A stretch of 35,735 bases of DNA from NCBI GenBank assembly GCA_937868075.1, contig CALMLL010000051.1:1-35735 (forward strand), written 5' to 3'. Position numbers and translations under genes: made by a program. Shown one piece after another: positions 7,289 through 15,470 of the stretch. Source of the DNA: an uncultured Marmoricola sp. GTDB taxonomy: Bacteria; Actinomycetota; Actinomycetes; Propionibacteriales; Nocardioidaceae. The first letter of the stretch is position 1. Each line of letters begins with the position of its first letter. The notes under the pieces are model-generated. The model was not told where the DNA came from and did no database searches. It was given only the letters and a program-made list of their open reading frames with translations.

Positions 7289-8403
7289 CCGGCTGTGGAG
7301 TCGCCGGGGGTCGCCTCGGCCTCGGGGGCCTCGGCCGCCGCGGTGGGTTCGCTCACCGCAGCAGAGGCGGCCGCGATGGCCTTGGCCACTTCCGCGTCGG
7401 CCTCACTGAGGACGGCGTCGGTCCCCGACTCGATGTCGCTGGGGATCTCGACTCGATGGCGAACCCCGCCGGTGTGCGCAGGGATGCCTTGGATCTTGTC
7501 GATCGAGGATCCCAGCCCCTCCAGTGCGCGACCGATCTCCGAGGGCACGATCCAGACCTTGTTGGCGCTGCCTTCGGCGATCTTGGGCATCATCTGGAGG
7601 TACTGGTAGGCCAGCAGAGACTGGTCCGGCTGGCCGTCGTGGATCGCCTGGAAGACGGTCTGGATGGCCTGCCCTTCACCCTGGGCTCGCAGGATCTGCG
7701 CTTCACGCTCGGCCTGGGCTCGAAGGATCCGCGCCTCCCGCTCGCCCTGAGCGGTCAAGATGGCGGCCTGCTTCTGCCCCTCCGCAGTCAGGATCTGCGA
7801 CTGCCGCTGACCCTCCGCGGTCAGAATCACCGCACGCTTGTCACGGTCGGCGCGCATCTGCTTCTCCATGGAGTCCTTGATCGAGGGCGGCGGGTCGATG
7901 CCCTTGATCTCCACCCGGCCGACGCGGATGCCCCAACGACCGGTGGCCTCATCAAGCACCCCGGAAAGACCGCGGTTGATGTCCTCGCGGCTGGTCAGGG
8001 TCTGCTCGAGGTCCATGCCACCCACGATGTTGCGCAGGGTGGTCATGGTGAGTTGCTCGACCGCAGAGATGTAGTTGGCGATCTCATAGGTGGCCGCCAC
8101 CGGGTCAGTGACCTGGAAGTAGATGACGGTGTCGATGGACACGACCAGGTTGTCCTCGGTGATCACCGGTTGGGGCGGGAAGGACACCACCTGCTCGCGC
8201 ATGTCGATGACGTAGCGGACCTGGTCCATCAGCGGTACGACGACGTTGAGGCCCGGTTTGAGGGTGGTGCGGTACTTCCCGAACCGCTCCACGATCCCGG
8301 CCCGGGCCTGCGGAATGATGCGCACCGCTCGCGACAGCACGACGATGACCAGCACCAGGAAGGCCAACAACACCACGGCTGCCGGAGATATCGATGTGAA
8401 CAA
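7285..8403 (-). CDS. SPFH/Band 7 (stomatin/QmcA-like) membrane protein
   Basis: This 372-residue protein has one N-terminal membrane helix (about residues 8-25), then a Band 7 domain (VPQARAGI-like entry at about 30, FGKYRTTLKPGLNVVVP, REQVVSFPPQPVITEDN). The coiled stalk contains five exact-length 11-residue repeats (193-247). The tail is rich in Ala, Glu and Pro. SPFH proteins form ring-like oligomers in membrane microdomains and often pair with NfeD proteins, as here: the NfeD-like gene lies 36 bp upstream. Translation starts at TTG (8401-8403), supported by an AGGAGG at 8409-8414 with 5-nt spacing. A TTG start is uncommon. Confidence 0.88.
   Translation of the reverse strand: MFTSISPAAVVLLAFLVLVIVVLSRAVRIIPQARAGIVERFGKYRTTLKPGLNVVVPLMDQVRYVIDMREQVVSFPPQPVITEDNLVVSIDTVIYFQVTDPVAATYEIANYISAVEQLTMTTLRNIVGGMDLEQTLTSREDINRGLSGVLDEATGRWGIRVGRVEIKGIDPPPSIKDSMEKQMRADRDKRAVILTAEGQRQSQILTAEGQKQAAILTAQGEREARILRAQAEREAQILRAQGEGQAIQTVFQAIHDGQPDQSLLAYQYLQMMPKIAEGSANKVWIVPSEIGRALEGLGSSIDKIQGIPAHTGGVRHRVEIPSDIESGTDAVLSEADAEVAKAIAAASAAVSEPTAAAEAPEAEATPGDSTAG
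7663..7827 (-). repeat. Five tandem 33-bp units encoding 11-residue coiled-coil repeats
   Basis: Five consecutive 11-residue units begin ILTAEGQRQSQ and end ILRAQGEGQAI (residues 193-247 of the SPFH protein). Each starts Ile-Leu-Thr/Arg-Ala. The 11-residue period (hendecad) suits a long straight helical stalk. DNA copies have diverged at third positions, so the array is kept at protein level. Confidence 0.85.
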
Positions 8404-8439
8404 GGTGTCCTCCTCTAGGACGTGGACGTTCGGATTCGA

Positions 8440-8898
8440 CTACAGGGCACTCTCAACAGGACGCACAACAGCCTTGGCACCGTTGATGGCAACGACCTCG
8501 ACCTTGCTGCCCGCGGGGATGTTCAGGTGGTCGTGCTCGACGATCGCACTCCACTCATCACCCCCGATCTTGACCCGACCGGTGACGCCTGGGCCCACGG
8601 CGGTCAACGCCTGCGCCGACTGCCCGATGAGGGCCTGCGGACCGACCTCGAGGTCCTCTCCGCGGTGCACAGATCGCAGCAAGGAGGGGCGCAGCAAACC
8701 CAACAGCAACACCGCGCTGACCAGCGCGGCGATCACCTGCACCCAGAAGGGCAGTCCGACGAGGGCGGCCACCAGACCCACCCCGCAGGCCAACCCGAGC
8801 ATCAACAGGGTGAAGTCGAGGGTCAGCATCTCCGCCGTCGTCAAAACGACTCCCAGAACCAGCCAACTCTCCCAGGCATGTGCGCGGATCCAGTCCAT
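8440..8898 (-). CDS. NfeD-like membrane protein with C-terminal OB-fold
   Basis: The 152-residue protein has hydrophobic helices in the first 75 residues (SWLVLGVVLTTAEML; LLMLGLACGVGLVAALVG; VQVIAALVSAVLLLGLL). A soluble beta-rich domain of the NfeD type follows, with LIGQSAQALTAVGPGVTGRVKIGGDEWSA-like beta strands and an ending in GSKVEVVAINGAKAVVRPV. NfeD proteins are partners of SPFH proteins, which is the next gene downstream. The ATG follows the ABC ATPase stop by 10 bp, without a strong Shine-Dalgarno. Confidence 0.85.
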   Translation of the reverse strand: MDWIRAHAWESWLVLGVVLTTAEMLTLDFTLLMLGLACGVGLVAALVGLPFWVQVIAALVSAVLLLGLLRPSLLRSVHRGEDLEVGPQALIGQSAQALTAVGPGVTGRVKIGGDEWSAIVEHDHLNIPAGSKVEVVAINGAKAVVRPVESAL

Positions 8899-8908
8899 GA
8901 TTCGAAGC

Positions 8909-9709
8909 TTAGGTCACGGCCCTTCGACCACCCCGCCGCGCGGTGAACCGGCCCTCGGCGCGGTCTACCCGCAGCGGCATCCCGAAGGCTGCCGACAGGT
9001 TGCGCGCGGTGACGACGTCGTCGATCGCGCCCGCGGCCACGACCTTGCCTCGGCGCATCAACAAGGCGTGGGTGAAGCCGGGCGGGATCTCCTCGACGTG
9101 GTGGGAGACCATGATCGTGGCCGGCGAAGCCGGGTCGTAGGCCAGGGCCGAGAGGATCGAGACGAGGTCTTCTCGACCGGCCAGATCGAGGCCAGCACCG
9201 GGCTCGTCGAGGATGAGCAACTCCGGGTCGGTCATTAACGCCCGGGCGATCTGGACCCGCTTGCGCTCCCCCTCGCTCAGGGTGCCGAACTGGCGCTCGG
9301 CGAGGTGATAGGCGCCAACTTCGATGAGAAGGTCCTGGGCGCGCTCGTGGTCCATGTCGTCGTACTCCTCGCGCCAGCGCCCGATCACGGCGTACGACGC
9401 GCTCACCACCACGTCGGCGACGCGCTCCCCCTTGGGGATGCGATCGGCGATCGCGGCACTGGTCAGTCCGATCCTGGGTCGCAACTCGAAGACATCGGTG
9501 TGTCCGAGTTCCTCACCCAAGACCACGGCACGGCCCGAAGAAGGATGCATCTGGGCGGCGCAGATTTGCACGAGGGTGGTCTTGCCGGCGCCGTTGGGGC
9601 CCAGGACGACCCAACGCTGATCGGCCTCCACCCGCCAGTCGATGTGATCGAGTAGCAGTGCGTTGCCCCGACGAATGCTCACCTGGGTGAGTTCGACGAC
9701 GGCTTCCAT
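8909..9709 (-). CDS. Stand-alone ABC transporter ATP-binding protein
   Basis: This 266-residue ATPase has Walker A GPNGAGKTT, signature LSEGERKRV, Walker B LLILDEP and H-loop SHHVEE. The wording (RWVVLGPNGAGKTTL, IGLTSAA, GTLSEGERKR) resembles the single-domain YlmA/ModF-like ATPases that often lack a dedicated permease. No membrane partner is adjacent; downstream genes are NfeD-like and SPFH. The ATG at 9709 is preceded by a GAGG stretch. A TAGGGT -10 candidate lies at 9744-9749, giving a short leader. Role unknown. Confidence 0.82.
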   Translation of the reverse strand: MEAVVELTQVSIRRGNALLLDHIDWRVEADQRWVVLGPNGAGKTTLVQICAAQMHPSSGRAVVLGEELGHTDVFELRPRIGLTSAAIADRIPKGERVADVVVSASYAVIGRWREEYDDMDHERAQDLLIEVGAYHLAERQFGTLSEGERKRVQIARALMTDPELLILDEPGAGLDLAGREDLVSILSALAYDPASPATIMVSHHVEEIPPGFTHALLMRRGKVVAAGAIDDVVTARNLSAAFGMPLRVDRAEGRFTARRGGRRAVT

Positions 9710-9832
9710 GGACCTGACCTCGGGTGGGTGATGCTGCGCTCACACCCTAACGTCCGCCGACCCCCTCGACGTACGCCGACATGACCGTGCTGCCGACGAC
9801 ATCGGACTCGACCCGATAGCGTTGGCCGCGTC
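9710..9832. promoter_or_regulatory. Divergent promoter region between ABC ATPase and serB
   Basis: This 123-bp gene-free region holds TAGGGT on the minus strand (9744-9749), about 34 nt before the ATPase ATG. TAGCGT on the plus strand (9817-9822) lies 10 nt before the serB ATG, so serB would have almost no leader. -35 boxes are not convincing on either side. Confidence 0.4.
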
Positions 9833-11083
9833 ATGGACCCAGACCTCGCGCCCCCCGCCGGCGCTGACCTTGAGATCCCCCGGACCCTGCTGATCACCCT
9901 GTCGGGAAACGACCGGCCCGGGGTCACCTCCACGGTGTTCACGACCCTGTCCCGCTACCCTGTCGAGGTTCTCGACGTGCAGCAGATCGTGCTGCGTGGA
10001 CGACTGATCCTGGGGGTGCTGGTCACCGCCCCCCGGGAATGGAAGTCGCTTCGCGAGGCGGTGACCAGTGCCGGCAACGCCCTTGGCATGGGTGTCGAGG
10101 TGGCCAAGGGCACTGGAGACACCGCAACGCTGCCGCGTGATCGCAGCCGCATCACCATCCTCGGCAGCCCGCTGCGGCCAGGAGCCTTGGCCGCCGTGGC
10201 CGGCCGGATCGCCGACCTGGGCGCCAACATCGACCGGATCGAACGCATGGCGCGCTATCCGGTCACGGCGGTGGAGATGCAGGCCTCCGGCGCCGACCCC
10301 GAACGCTTGCGTGCGGTGCTGGCCCAGGAGGCCGCGACTTTGGGGATCGACGTCGCTGTTCAGCGGACCAGCCTGACCACACGCGGCGCCCGGCTGATCG
10401 TCATGGACGTCGATTCGACGCTGATCCAGGGCGAGGTCATCGACATGCTGGCCGCTCTCGCCGGATGCGAGGCCGAGGTCGCCGGGATCACCGAGAGGGC
10501 CATGCAGGGCGAACTCGACTTCGAGGCCTCCCTGCGCGCCCGAGTGGCCCTGCTGCGAGGACTGCCGGAGTCCGCACTCGAGGAGGTCTACTCCCAGATC
10601 GTGCTGTCTCCTGGCGCCCAGACGCTGGTGCGGACCCTGCGCCGGCTCGGCTACCGATTCGCGATGGTGTCAGGTGGTTTCACCCAGATCACCGACCGCA
10701 TCGCGCAACGGTTGGACATCGACTTCGCCGTGGCGAACACCCTCGAGATCATCGACGGACACCTCACCGGCGCCTTGGTCGGACCCATCATCGACCGTGC
10801 CGGAAAGGCCGCCGCGCTGCGCCGGTTCGCCGCAGAGGCCGGTCTGGGCACGGCCGCCACGATTGCCATCGGGGACGGCGCCAACGACCTCGACATGCTG
10901 GCCGCCGCCGGTCTGGGCATCGCCTTCAACGCCAAACCCCTGGTCGCCCAACAGGCCCAGACCGCAGTCAACGTGCCCTATTTGGACTCCGTGCTCTATC
11001 TGCTCGGGATCAGCCGCGAAGAGGTCGAGGCCGAAGACCAGAGCGCCGGGTTCACGACGCCGGCTCCGCCCGTGGGCTCCTGA
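9833..11083 (+). CDS. serB: Phosphoserine phosphatase with N-terminal ACT domains
   Basis: The 416-residue protein catalyses the last step of serine synthesis, dephosphorylating O-phospho-L-serine. Two ACT-like regulatory modules occupy about the first 180 residues (LLITLSGNDRPGVTSTVF; ITILGSPLRPGALAAVAGRI). The HAD catalytic domain begins with the DxDST motif VMDVDSTLIQGEVIDMLA (nucleophile Asp192, acid Asp194). Further HAD motifs are MVSGGFTQI, AGKAAALRRF and AIGDGANDLDML. Length and two-ACT layout match mycobacterial SerB2. It stands alone between divergent and convergent neighbours, so it is probably monocistronic. Confidence 0.92.
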   Translation: MDPDLAPPAGADLEIPRTLLITLSGNDRPGVTSTVFTTLSRYPVEVLDVQQIVLRGRLILGVLVTAPREWKSLREAVTSAGNALGMGVEVAKGTGDTATLPRDRSRITILGSPLRPGALAAVAGRIADLGANIDRIERMARYPVTAVEMQASGADPERLRAVLAQEAATLGIDVAVQRTSLTTRGARLIVMDVDSTLIQGEVIDMLAALAGCEAEVAGITERAMQGELDFEASLRARVALLRGLPESALEEVYSQIVLSPGAQTLVRTLRRLGYRFAMVSGGFTQITDRIAQRLDIDFAVANTLEIIDGHLTGALVGPIIDRAGKAAALRRFAAEAGLGTAATIAIGDGANDLDMLAAAGLGIAFNAKPLVAQQAQTAVNVPYLDSVLYLLGISREEVEAEDQSAGFTTPAPPVGS

Positions 11084-11087
11084 GCCC
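11074..11087. terminator. Small inverted repeat at the serB stop codon
   Basis: GGGCT-CCTG-AGCCC can form a 5-bp GC-only hairpin spanning the serB stop in the 15-bp convergent gap to the sixA-like gene. No T-tract follows on either strand. A weak bidirectional terminator is possible. Confidence 0.25.
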
Positions 11088-11098
11088 GTCGAGAACCG

Positions 11099-11641
11099 CT
11101 AGGACTGACCGCGGAAGCTCGCCACGACCCGACCTGAGGCTTCGTCCACCTCGGCCCAGGGTGCGGTCGTCTCGATGACCACCAGGGTTGCCGGGGCCAT
11201 CCCGGCGTCCCGAGCGCGCGCAGCGTTCGGATCACCCTCGCCATCATCGATGCCGAAGGCAAGGGCGGCCACGGTGGGGTTGTGGCCCACCACCAACACG
11301 GTGCCAACGTCGTCGGGGGCGTTGCGGATCACCTCCAGGGCGGTCGCGGGCCCGCCGTCGTACAACGCGTCGAGGAACTCGGCCTCGATGTCGGTGCCCC
11401 ACTGGGCGGCCTGGCTCACTGCTGCCCAGGTCTGGCGGGTGCGGGCGGCGCTGGAGACATAGACGCGGTCCGGGCGGTGACCGGTGGCCGCCAGCCAGGT
11501 GCCGACGGACTCGGCGTCGGCGATGCCGCGCGCAGTCAGGGATCGGGCCGCGTCGCTTCGGGCCATCGATTGGGACTCCGCGTGCCGCAAGATCAGCAGC
11601 CGCCTGAGTTCTCCGTCATCGCGACCGCCATCGGGTGGCAT
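11099..11641 (-). CDS. SixA-like phosphohistidine phosphatase (histidine phosphatase superfamily)
   Basis: The 180-residue protein has the phosphoglycerate-mutase-type catalytic motif LLILRHAES (His20 as phospho-acceptor), SSAARTRQTW, and the second histidine in VLVVGHNPTV. The small size is like SixA, which removes phosphate from histidines of phosphorelay proteins; other small phospho-substrates are possible. I chose the ATG at 11641 because the catalytic motif then begins near residue 15 and an AGGA precedes it. Longer readings run into the divergent cyanophycinase gene. It ends 15 bp from serB, tail to tail. Confidence 0.8.
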   Translation of the reverse strand: MPPDGGRDDGELRRLLILRHAESQSMARSDAARSLTARGIADAESVGTWLAATGHRPDRVYVSSAARTRQTWAAVSQAAQWGTDIEAEFLDALYDGGPATALEVIRNAPDDVGTVLVVGHNPTVAALAFGIDDGEGDPNAARARDAGMAPATLVVIETTAPWAEVDEASGRVVASFRGQS

Positions 11642-11683
11642 ATCGACTCTGTCCTCGTGCACCCGAACACCCTGACATCGCAC

Positions 11684-11689
11684 TAGGGT
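11684..11689 (+). promoter_or_regulatory. -10 element (TAGGGT) of a leaderless cyanophycinase transcript
   Basis: TAGGGT ends 7 nt before the ATG at 11697, placing the transcription start on the A of the ATG. This favours 11697 over the overlapping GTG at 11688. No clear -35 is seen. Confidence 0.5.
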
Positions 11690-11696
11690 GACTGTC

Positions 11697-12656
11697 ATGC
11701 CTGAGCGCTCCACCGGTCCCTTGTTCGTCATCGGCGGAGCCGAAGACAAACTGCGCAAACGCGCGGTCCTGGCCGCTTTCGTGCGTGCGGCCGGCGGCGC
11801 GCAGGCCCGCATCGCGGTGATTCCCACCGCGAGTTCGCTGGGCCCGGAGGTCGTGGACCTGTATCACTCGGTGTTCACCCGTCTGGGCGCCGCCGCGGTG
11901 ATCGGCTTGCGTCCCGAGGACCGCCGCCAGGCCAACGATCCGGCGTACGCCGAGCAGTTGGGGTCGGCGACCGCGATCTTCATGACCGGCGGCAACCAAC
12001 TCAAGCTGTCCGGAGTGATCGCCGGCACCACCTTCGGCGAAGCCATCAAGCAGGCCCACCGGCGCGGCATCCCCGTGGGTGGCACCTCTGCAGGCGCCTC
12101 CATCCAGTCCTCGCACATGGTCGCCTTCGGCGTCGGGGGTACGACGCCGAAGCAACGCATGACCCAGGTCGCCGCCGGGCTCGGACTGGTGGAGGGTTGT
12201 GTGATCGACCAGCATTTCGACCAGCGCAATCGCTACGGCCGGCTGTTGATGATCGTCTCGGAGAGCCCCCACCTGCTCGGTATCGGTGTTGACGAGGACA
12301 CCGCAGCGGTGATCTCCCACACCGACGACGGCGACCGCATTGATGTGATCGGACGAGGTGCGGTCACCATCTTCGACGGCTCCGACATGGTCACCAACGC
12401 ACACGAGGCCGGACGCAACCGCCCGATCATGGCTTCGGGGGTGCGTCTCCATGTTCTCCCTGCTGGTGCGGCGTTCAGCATGCAACGGCGAGAACTGCTC
12501 CGATCGAGCCCCGGAGATTCCTATTTGGCGCCTACGGGCGTCTCGGACCTTGCCTCGACCGGCAAGGACCTGCGCAAACTTGCCCGAGACATCGCGGCCG
12601 GGGACGTCTCCCCGGCCAATCTGCGCCGCAGGGTGCAGCGAAGGAGGAAACAGTGA
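11697..12656 (+). CDS. cphB: Cyanophycinase (cytoplasmic, CphB type)
   Basis: This 319-residue peptidase S51 family enzyme degrades the polymer cyanophycin (poly-Asp with Arg side chains) to beta-Asp-Arg dipeptides. It starts with FVIGGAEDKLRKRAV and has FMTGGNQLKL, the nucleophile Ser131 in GGTSAGASIQSS, and the CVIDQHFDQRNRYGRL segment with catalytic-region His. There is no signal peptide, so it acts inside the cell, unlike secreted CphE enzymes of polymer scavengers. Its TGA overlaps the GTG of cphA, so the two are coupled. The ATG at 11697 was chosen on the leaderless promoter signal. Confidence 0.9.
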   Translation: MPERSTGPLFVIGGAEDKLRKRAVLAAFVRAAGGAQARIAVIPTASSLGPEVVDLYHSVFTRLGAAAVIGLRPEDRRQANDPAYAEQLGSATAIFMTGGNQLKLSGVIAGTTFGEAIKQAHRRGIPVGGTSAGASIQSSHMVAFGVGGTTPKQRMTQVAAGLGLVEGCVIDQHFDQRNRYGRLLMIVSESPHLLGIGVDEDTAAVISHTDDGDRIDVIGRGAVTIFDGSDMVTNAHEAGRNRPIMASGVRLHVLPAGAAFSMQRRELLRSSPGDSYLAPTGVSDLASTGKDLRKLARDIAAGDVSPANLRRRVQRRRKQ

Positions 12657-15451
12657 CCACCAGCCCTGCTGCAGGAGCCCGGCCATCCCCCGACCTGACC
12701 ATCTTGGAGACCAGGGTCTATCGCGGTGCCAACGTCTGGTCCTATGACAAGTCGATCCACCTGATCGTGGATATCGGCGGTTTGGAGGACTTCCCCTCCA
12801 ACAAGATCACCGGCTTCAACGACAACCTGCTGGCACTGCTGCCGGGCCTGGCCGAGCATTCGTGTTCGCGCGGACGTCGCGGCGGCTTCATCGAGCGGCT
12901 TCACGAAGGCACCTGGCTGGGGCACGTCGCCGAGCACGTCGCTTTGGCGCTCCAGCAGGCCGTGGGACACGACATCCGCCGAGGCAAGACCCGACAGGTC
13001 CGCGGGGTTCGAGGTCACTACAACGTCATCTTCAGCTACCTGGACGAGCAGGTCGGGCTTGCTGCAGCCCAGCTCGCCGTCCGCGTGGTCAACCACGTGG
13101 TCCAGGCCGACCCGGAGTTCGACTTCGAGGAGGAGTTGGAGACCTTCATCCTCCGTGCCGAGCGCACTGCTTTCGGACCCTCGACGCAAGCCATCATCGA
13201 CGAAGCGGTGAGCCGGGACATCCCGTGGATCCGGCTCAACCAGTACTCCCTGGTCCAGTTGGGTCAGGGCGTCCATGCCAAGCGGATCCGGGCCACCATG
13301 ACCTCGGAGACCAGCGCGATCGCCGTCGACGTCGCCAGCGACAAGGACCTCACCACCAAGCTTCTGGGTGCCGCCGGGCTTCCGGTGCCGCAGCAGGACT
13401 CAGTGCGTACCGCTGACCAGGCAGTGCGGGTGGCCAACCGGATCGGCTACCCGGTCGTGGTCAAGCCGCTCGACGGAAACCACGGACGTGGGGTGTGCCT
13501 CAACCTCAACGACGAGCAGGACGTGCGAGAGGCCTTCGTCATCGCCGAGGCGCAGTCGCGTCGAGGCTGGGTCATCGTGGAGTCCTTCATCACCGGCAAG
13601 GACTACCGCTGTCTGATCATCGACGGGCGACTGGCAGCCGTGGCCGAGCGGGTGCCCGCCAGCGTGACCGGCGACGGCTTCAGCACCGTTCAGCAGTTGG
13701 TCGACACCACCAACGCCGACCCGCGCCGTGGTGTGGGACACGAGAAGGTGCTCACCCGGATCAAGGTGGACGAGGCCGCACTGGAGGTCCTGGAGGGCCA
13801 GGGGCACACCCTGGACTCGGTGCCTGCCGAAGGCGAGATGGTCAAGCTCGCGCTGACCGGCAACATGTCCACGGGCGGTATCTCCATCGACCGCACCTTC
13901 GAGGCCCACCCGGAGAACATCGAGATCGCCGAGGAAGCCGCCCGGATGATCGGGCTCGACATCGCCGGCATCGACTTCATCTGCCCCGACATCACCCAGC
14001 CGGTGCGTGAGACCGGTGGCGCCATCTGCGAGGTCAACGCGGCGCCCGGGTTCCGCATGCACACCCACCCGACCATCGGCGAGCCGCAGTTCATCTCCAA
14101 GCCGGTCGTCGACATGCTCTTCCCGCCCGGTGCTCCCAGCCGGATCCCGATCGTCGCCGTCACCGGTACCAACGGCAAGACCACCACCAGTCGCATGATC
14201 AGCCACATCTTCAAGGGCATGGGTCGCAAGGTCGGCATGACCTCCACCGATGGCGTGGTCATCGACGAGCGGCTGGTTATCAAGGCCGACGCCTCGGGCC
14301 CCCGCAGCGCGCGCATGGTGCTGCAGAACCCCCGCGTCGACTTCGCCGTCTTCGAGGTGGCCCGCGGCGGCATCCTGCGTGAGGGCCTGGGTTACGAACG
14401 CAACGACGTCGCGGTCGTCCTCAACGTTCAGCCCGATCACCTCGGGCTTCGTGGCATCGACACCGTTGAACAACTGGCCGACGTCAAGGCCGTGCTGGTC
14501 GAGGCAGTCCCTCGTGACGGCCACGCGGTGCTCAACGCCGACGATCCGCTGGTGCGCAAGATGTCGCGCCGCTGCTCGGGTCAGGTGGTGTGGTTCTCCA
14601 TGGACGAACCAGGCTCCGAGACCCGCGAGATGATCGACGGCCATTGTCGCCGTGGGGGCAAGGCGCTGGTCCTCGAACCGACCGAGCGCGGCGAGATGAT
14701 CGTGGTCCGTCATGGGCGGCGTGACATGCAACTGGCCTGGACCCACCTGCTGCCGGCCACCTTCGGGGGCCGGGCGCGCATGAATGTCCAGAACACGCTG
14801 GCCGCGGCCGCGGCCGCCTTCGCCGCCGGCGCTCCATTGCACGACATCCGGCAGGGGTTGCGCACCTTCTCCACCAACTACTACCTGTCCCCTGGCCGTC
14901 TCAACGAACTCGAAGTCAACGGGGTGCACGTCTTGGTGGACTACTGCCACAACGCGCCTGGCATGCGCATGCTCGGCGACTTCGTCGACCGCGTCGGCGA
15001 CGGGCTGGCCACGGTCAGCGAACTGGGCAAGCCCTCACGGATCGGCATCGTCGCCACCGCCGGGGATCGTCGTGACCAGGACATGGTCGAGTTGGGCGAG
15101 ATCGCAGCCCAGCACTTCGACGTGGTCATCGTCCGCGAGGACGTTGCCCTGCGTGGGCGACCCCGGGGTGAGACCTCAGGGCTGGTGGCTGACGGCGTAC
15201 GTCGGGCAATGGTCGACGGCACTCGCTGCAAGCAGGTCGAGACCATCCACGAGGAGATCGAGGCCGTGCGGCACGCCATGGCTCGCGCCAACCCCGGAGA
15301 CCTGGTGGTCGTCTGCGTCGACCAGCACCAAGCGGTCATGGCCGAACTCGAGAACTGGTCCTTGCAGGCCCAGGCAGGATCCGGCGCGACCGCGGAGGCT
15401 CCAGCGGCCGACCCGGACTACGTCAGGCCGCAGGCGGATCGGTCCAACTGA
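12653..15451 (+). CDS. cphA: Cyanophycin synthetase
   Basis: The 932-residue enzyme builds cyanophycin by alternately adding Asp to the backbone and Arg to its side chain. An N-terminal domain (about 1-165; LETRVYRGANVWSYDKSIHL, LGHVAEHVALALQ) is followed by an ATP-grasp domain (about 215-480; GYPVVVKPLDGNHGRGVCL with Lys271, ICEVNAAPGFRMH). The Mur-ligase domain starts at about 485 (P-loop GTNGKTTT at 505-512, ARGGILREGLGYERNDVAV, PDHLGLRGIDT, CHNAPGMRML, LRGRPRGET). Both catalytic halves look intact. The GTG start has AAGGAGG 5 nt upstream. The gene pair with cyanophycinase indicates an internal nitrogen/carbon store that the cell makes and re-uses. Confidence 0.93.
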   Translation: MTTSPAAGARPSPDLTILETRVYRGANVWSYDKSIHLIVDIGGLEDFPSNKITGFNDNLLALLPGLAEHSCSRGRRGGFIERLHEGTWLGHVAEHVALALQQAVGHDIRRGKTRQVRGVRGHYNVIFSYLDEQVGLAAAQLAVRVVNHVVQADPEFDFEEELETFILRAERTAFGPSTQAIIDEAVSRDIPWIRLNQYSLVQLGQGVHAKRIRATMTSETSAIAVDVASDKDLTTKLLGAAGLPVPQQDSVRTADQAVRVANRIGYPVVVKPLDGNHGRGVCLNLNDEQDVREAFVIAEAQSRRGWVIVESFITGKDYRCLIIDGRLAAVAERVPASVTGDGFSTVQQLVDTTNADPRRGVGHEKVLTRIKVDEAALEVLEGQGHTLDSVPAEGEMVKLALTGNMSTGGISIDRTFEAHPENIEIAEEAARMIGLDIAGIDFICPDITQPVRETGGAICEVNAAPGFRMHTHPTIGEPQFISKPVVDMLFPPGAPSRIPIVAVTGTNGKTTTSRMISHIFKGMGRKVGMTSTDGVVIDERLVIKADASGPRSARMVLQNPRVDFAVFEVARGGILREGLGYERNDVAVVLNVQPDHLGLRGIDTVEQLADVKAVLVEAVPRDGHAVLNADDPLVRKMSRRCSGQVVWFSMDEPGSETREMIDGHCRRGGKALVLEPTERGEMIVVRHGRRDMQLAWTHLLPATFGGRARMNVQNTLAAAAAAFAAGAPLHDIRQGLRTFSTNYYLSPGRLNELEVNGVHVLVDYCHNAPGMRMLGDFVDRVGDGLATVSELGKPSRIGIVATAGDRRDQDMVELGEIAAQHFDVVIVREDVALRGRPRGETSGLVADGVRRAMVDGTRCKQVETIHEEIEAVRHAMARANPGDLVVVCVDQHQAVMAELENWSLQAQAGSGATAEAPAADPDYVRPQADRSN

Positions 15452-15470
15452 CGGTCGGGTTCCTTCGTCT

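Noticed and set aside
7663..7827. 33-bp tandem units as a possible CRISPR or DNA-level satellite
   Set aside because: Units are contiguous, without spacers, in frame, and diverge at third codon positions; they encode a coiled coil.
7456..8418. 320-codon plus-strand open frame opposite the SPFH gene
   Set aside because: It mirrors the SPFH repeats in antisense (Leu/Arg/Gln-rich units), lacks a credible start, and has no recognisable domain.
9765..9783. Recurring word GACGTACGCCGAC, also near 29849, as a regulatory repeat
   Set aside because: It encodes or resembles common codon strings (Val-Tyr-Ala-Asp) in this GC-rich genome and appears mostly inside genes; no shared position relative to starts.
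13400..14950. 516-codon minus-strand open frame opposite cphA
   Set aside because: Its composition is that of an antisense shadow, no motif is visible, and cphA on the plus strand is complete and well conserved.
15452..15470. Terminator between cphA and the CphA-like Mur ligase
   Set aside because: The 19-bp gap shows only a loose ACTGA/TCAGT pairing with no GC-rich stem or T-tract.
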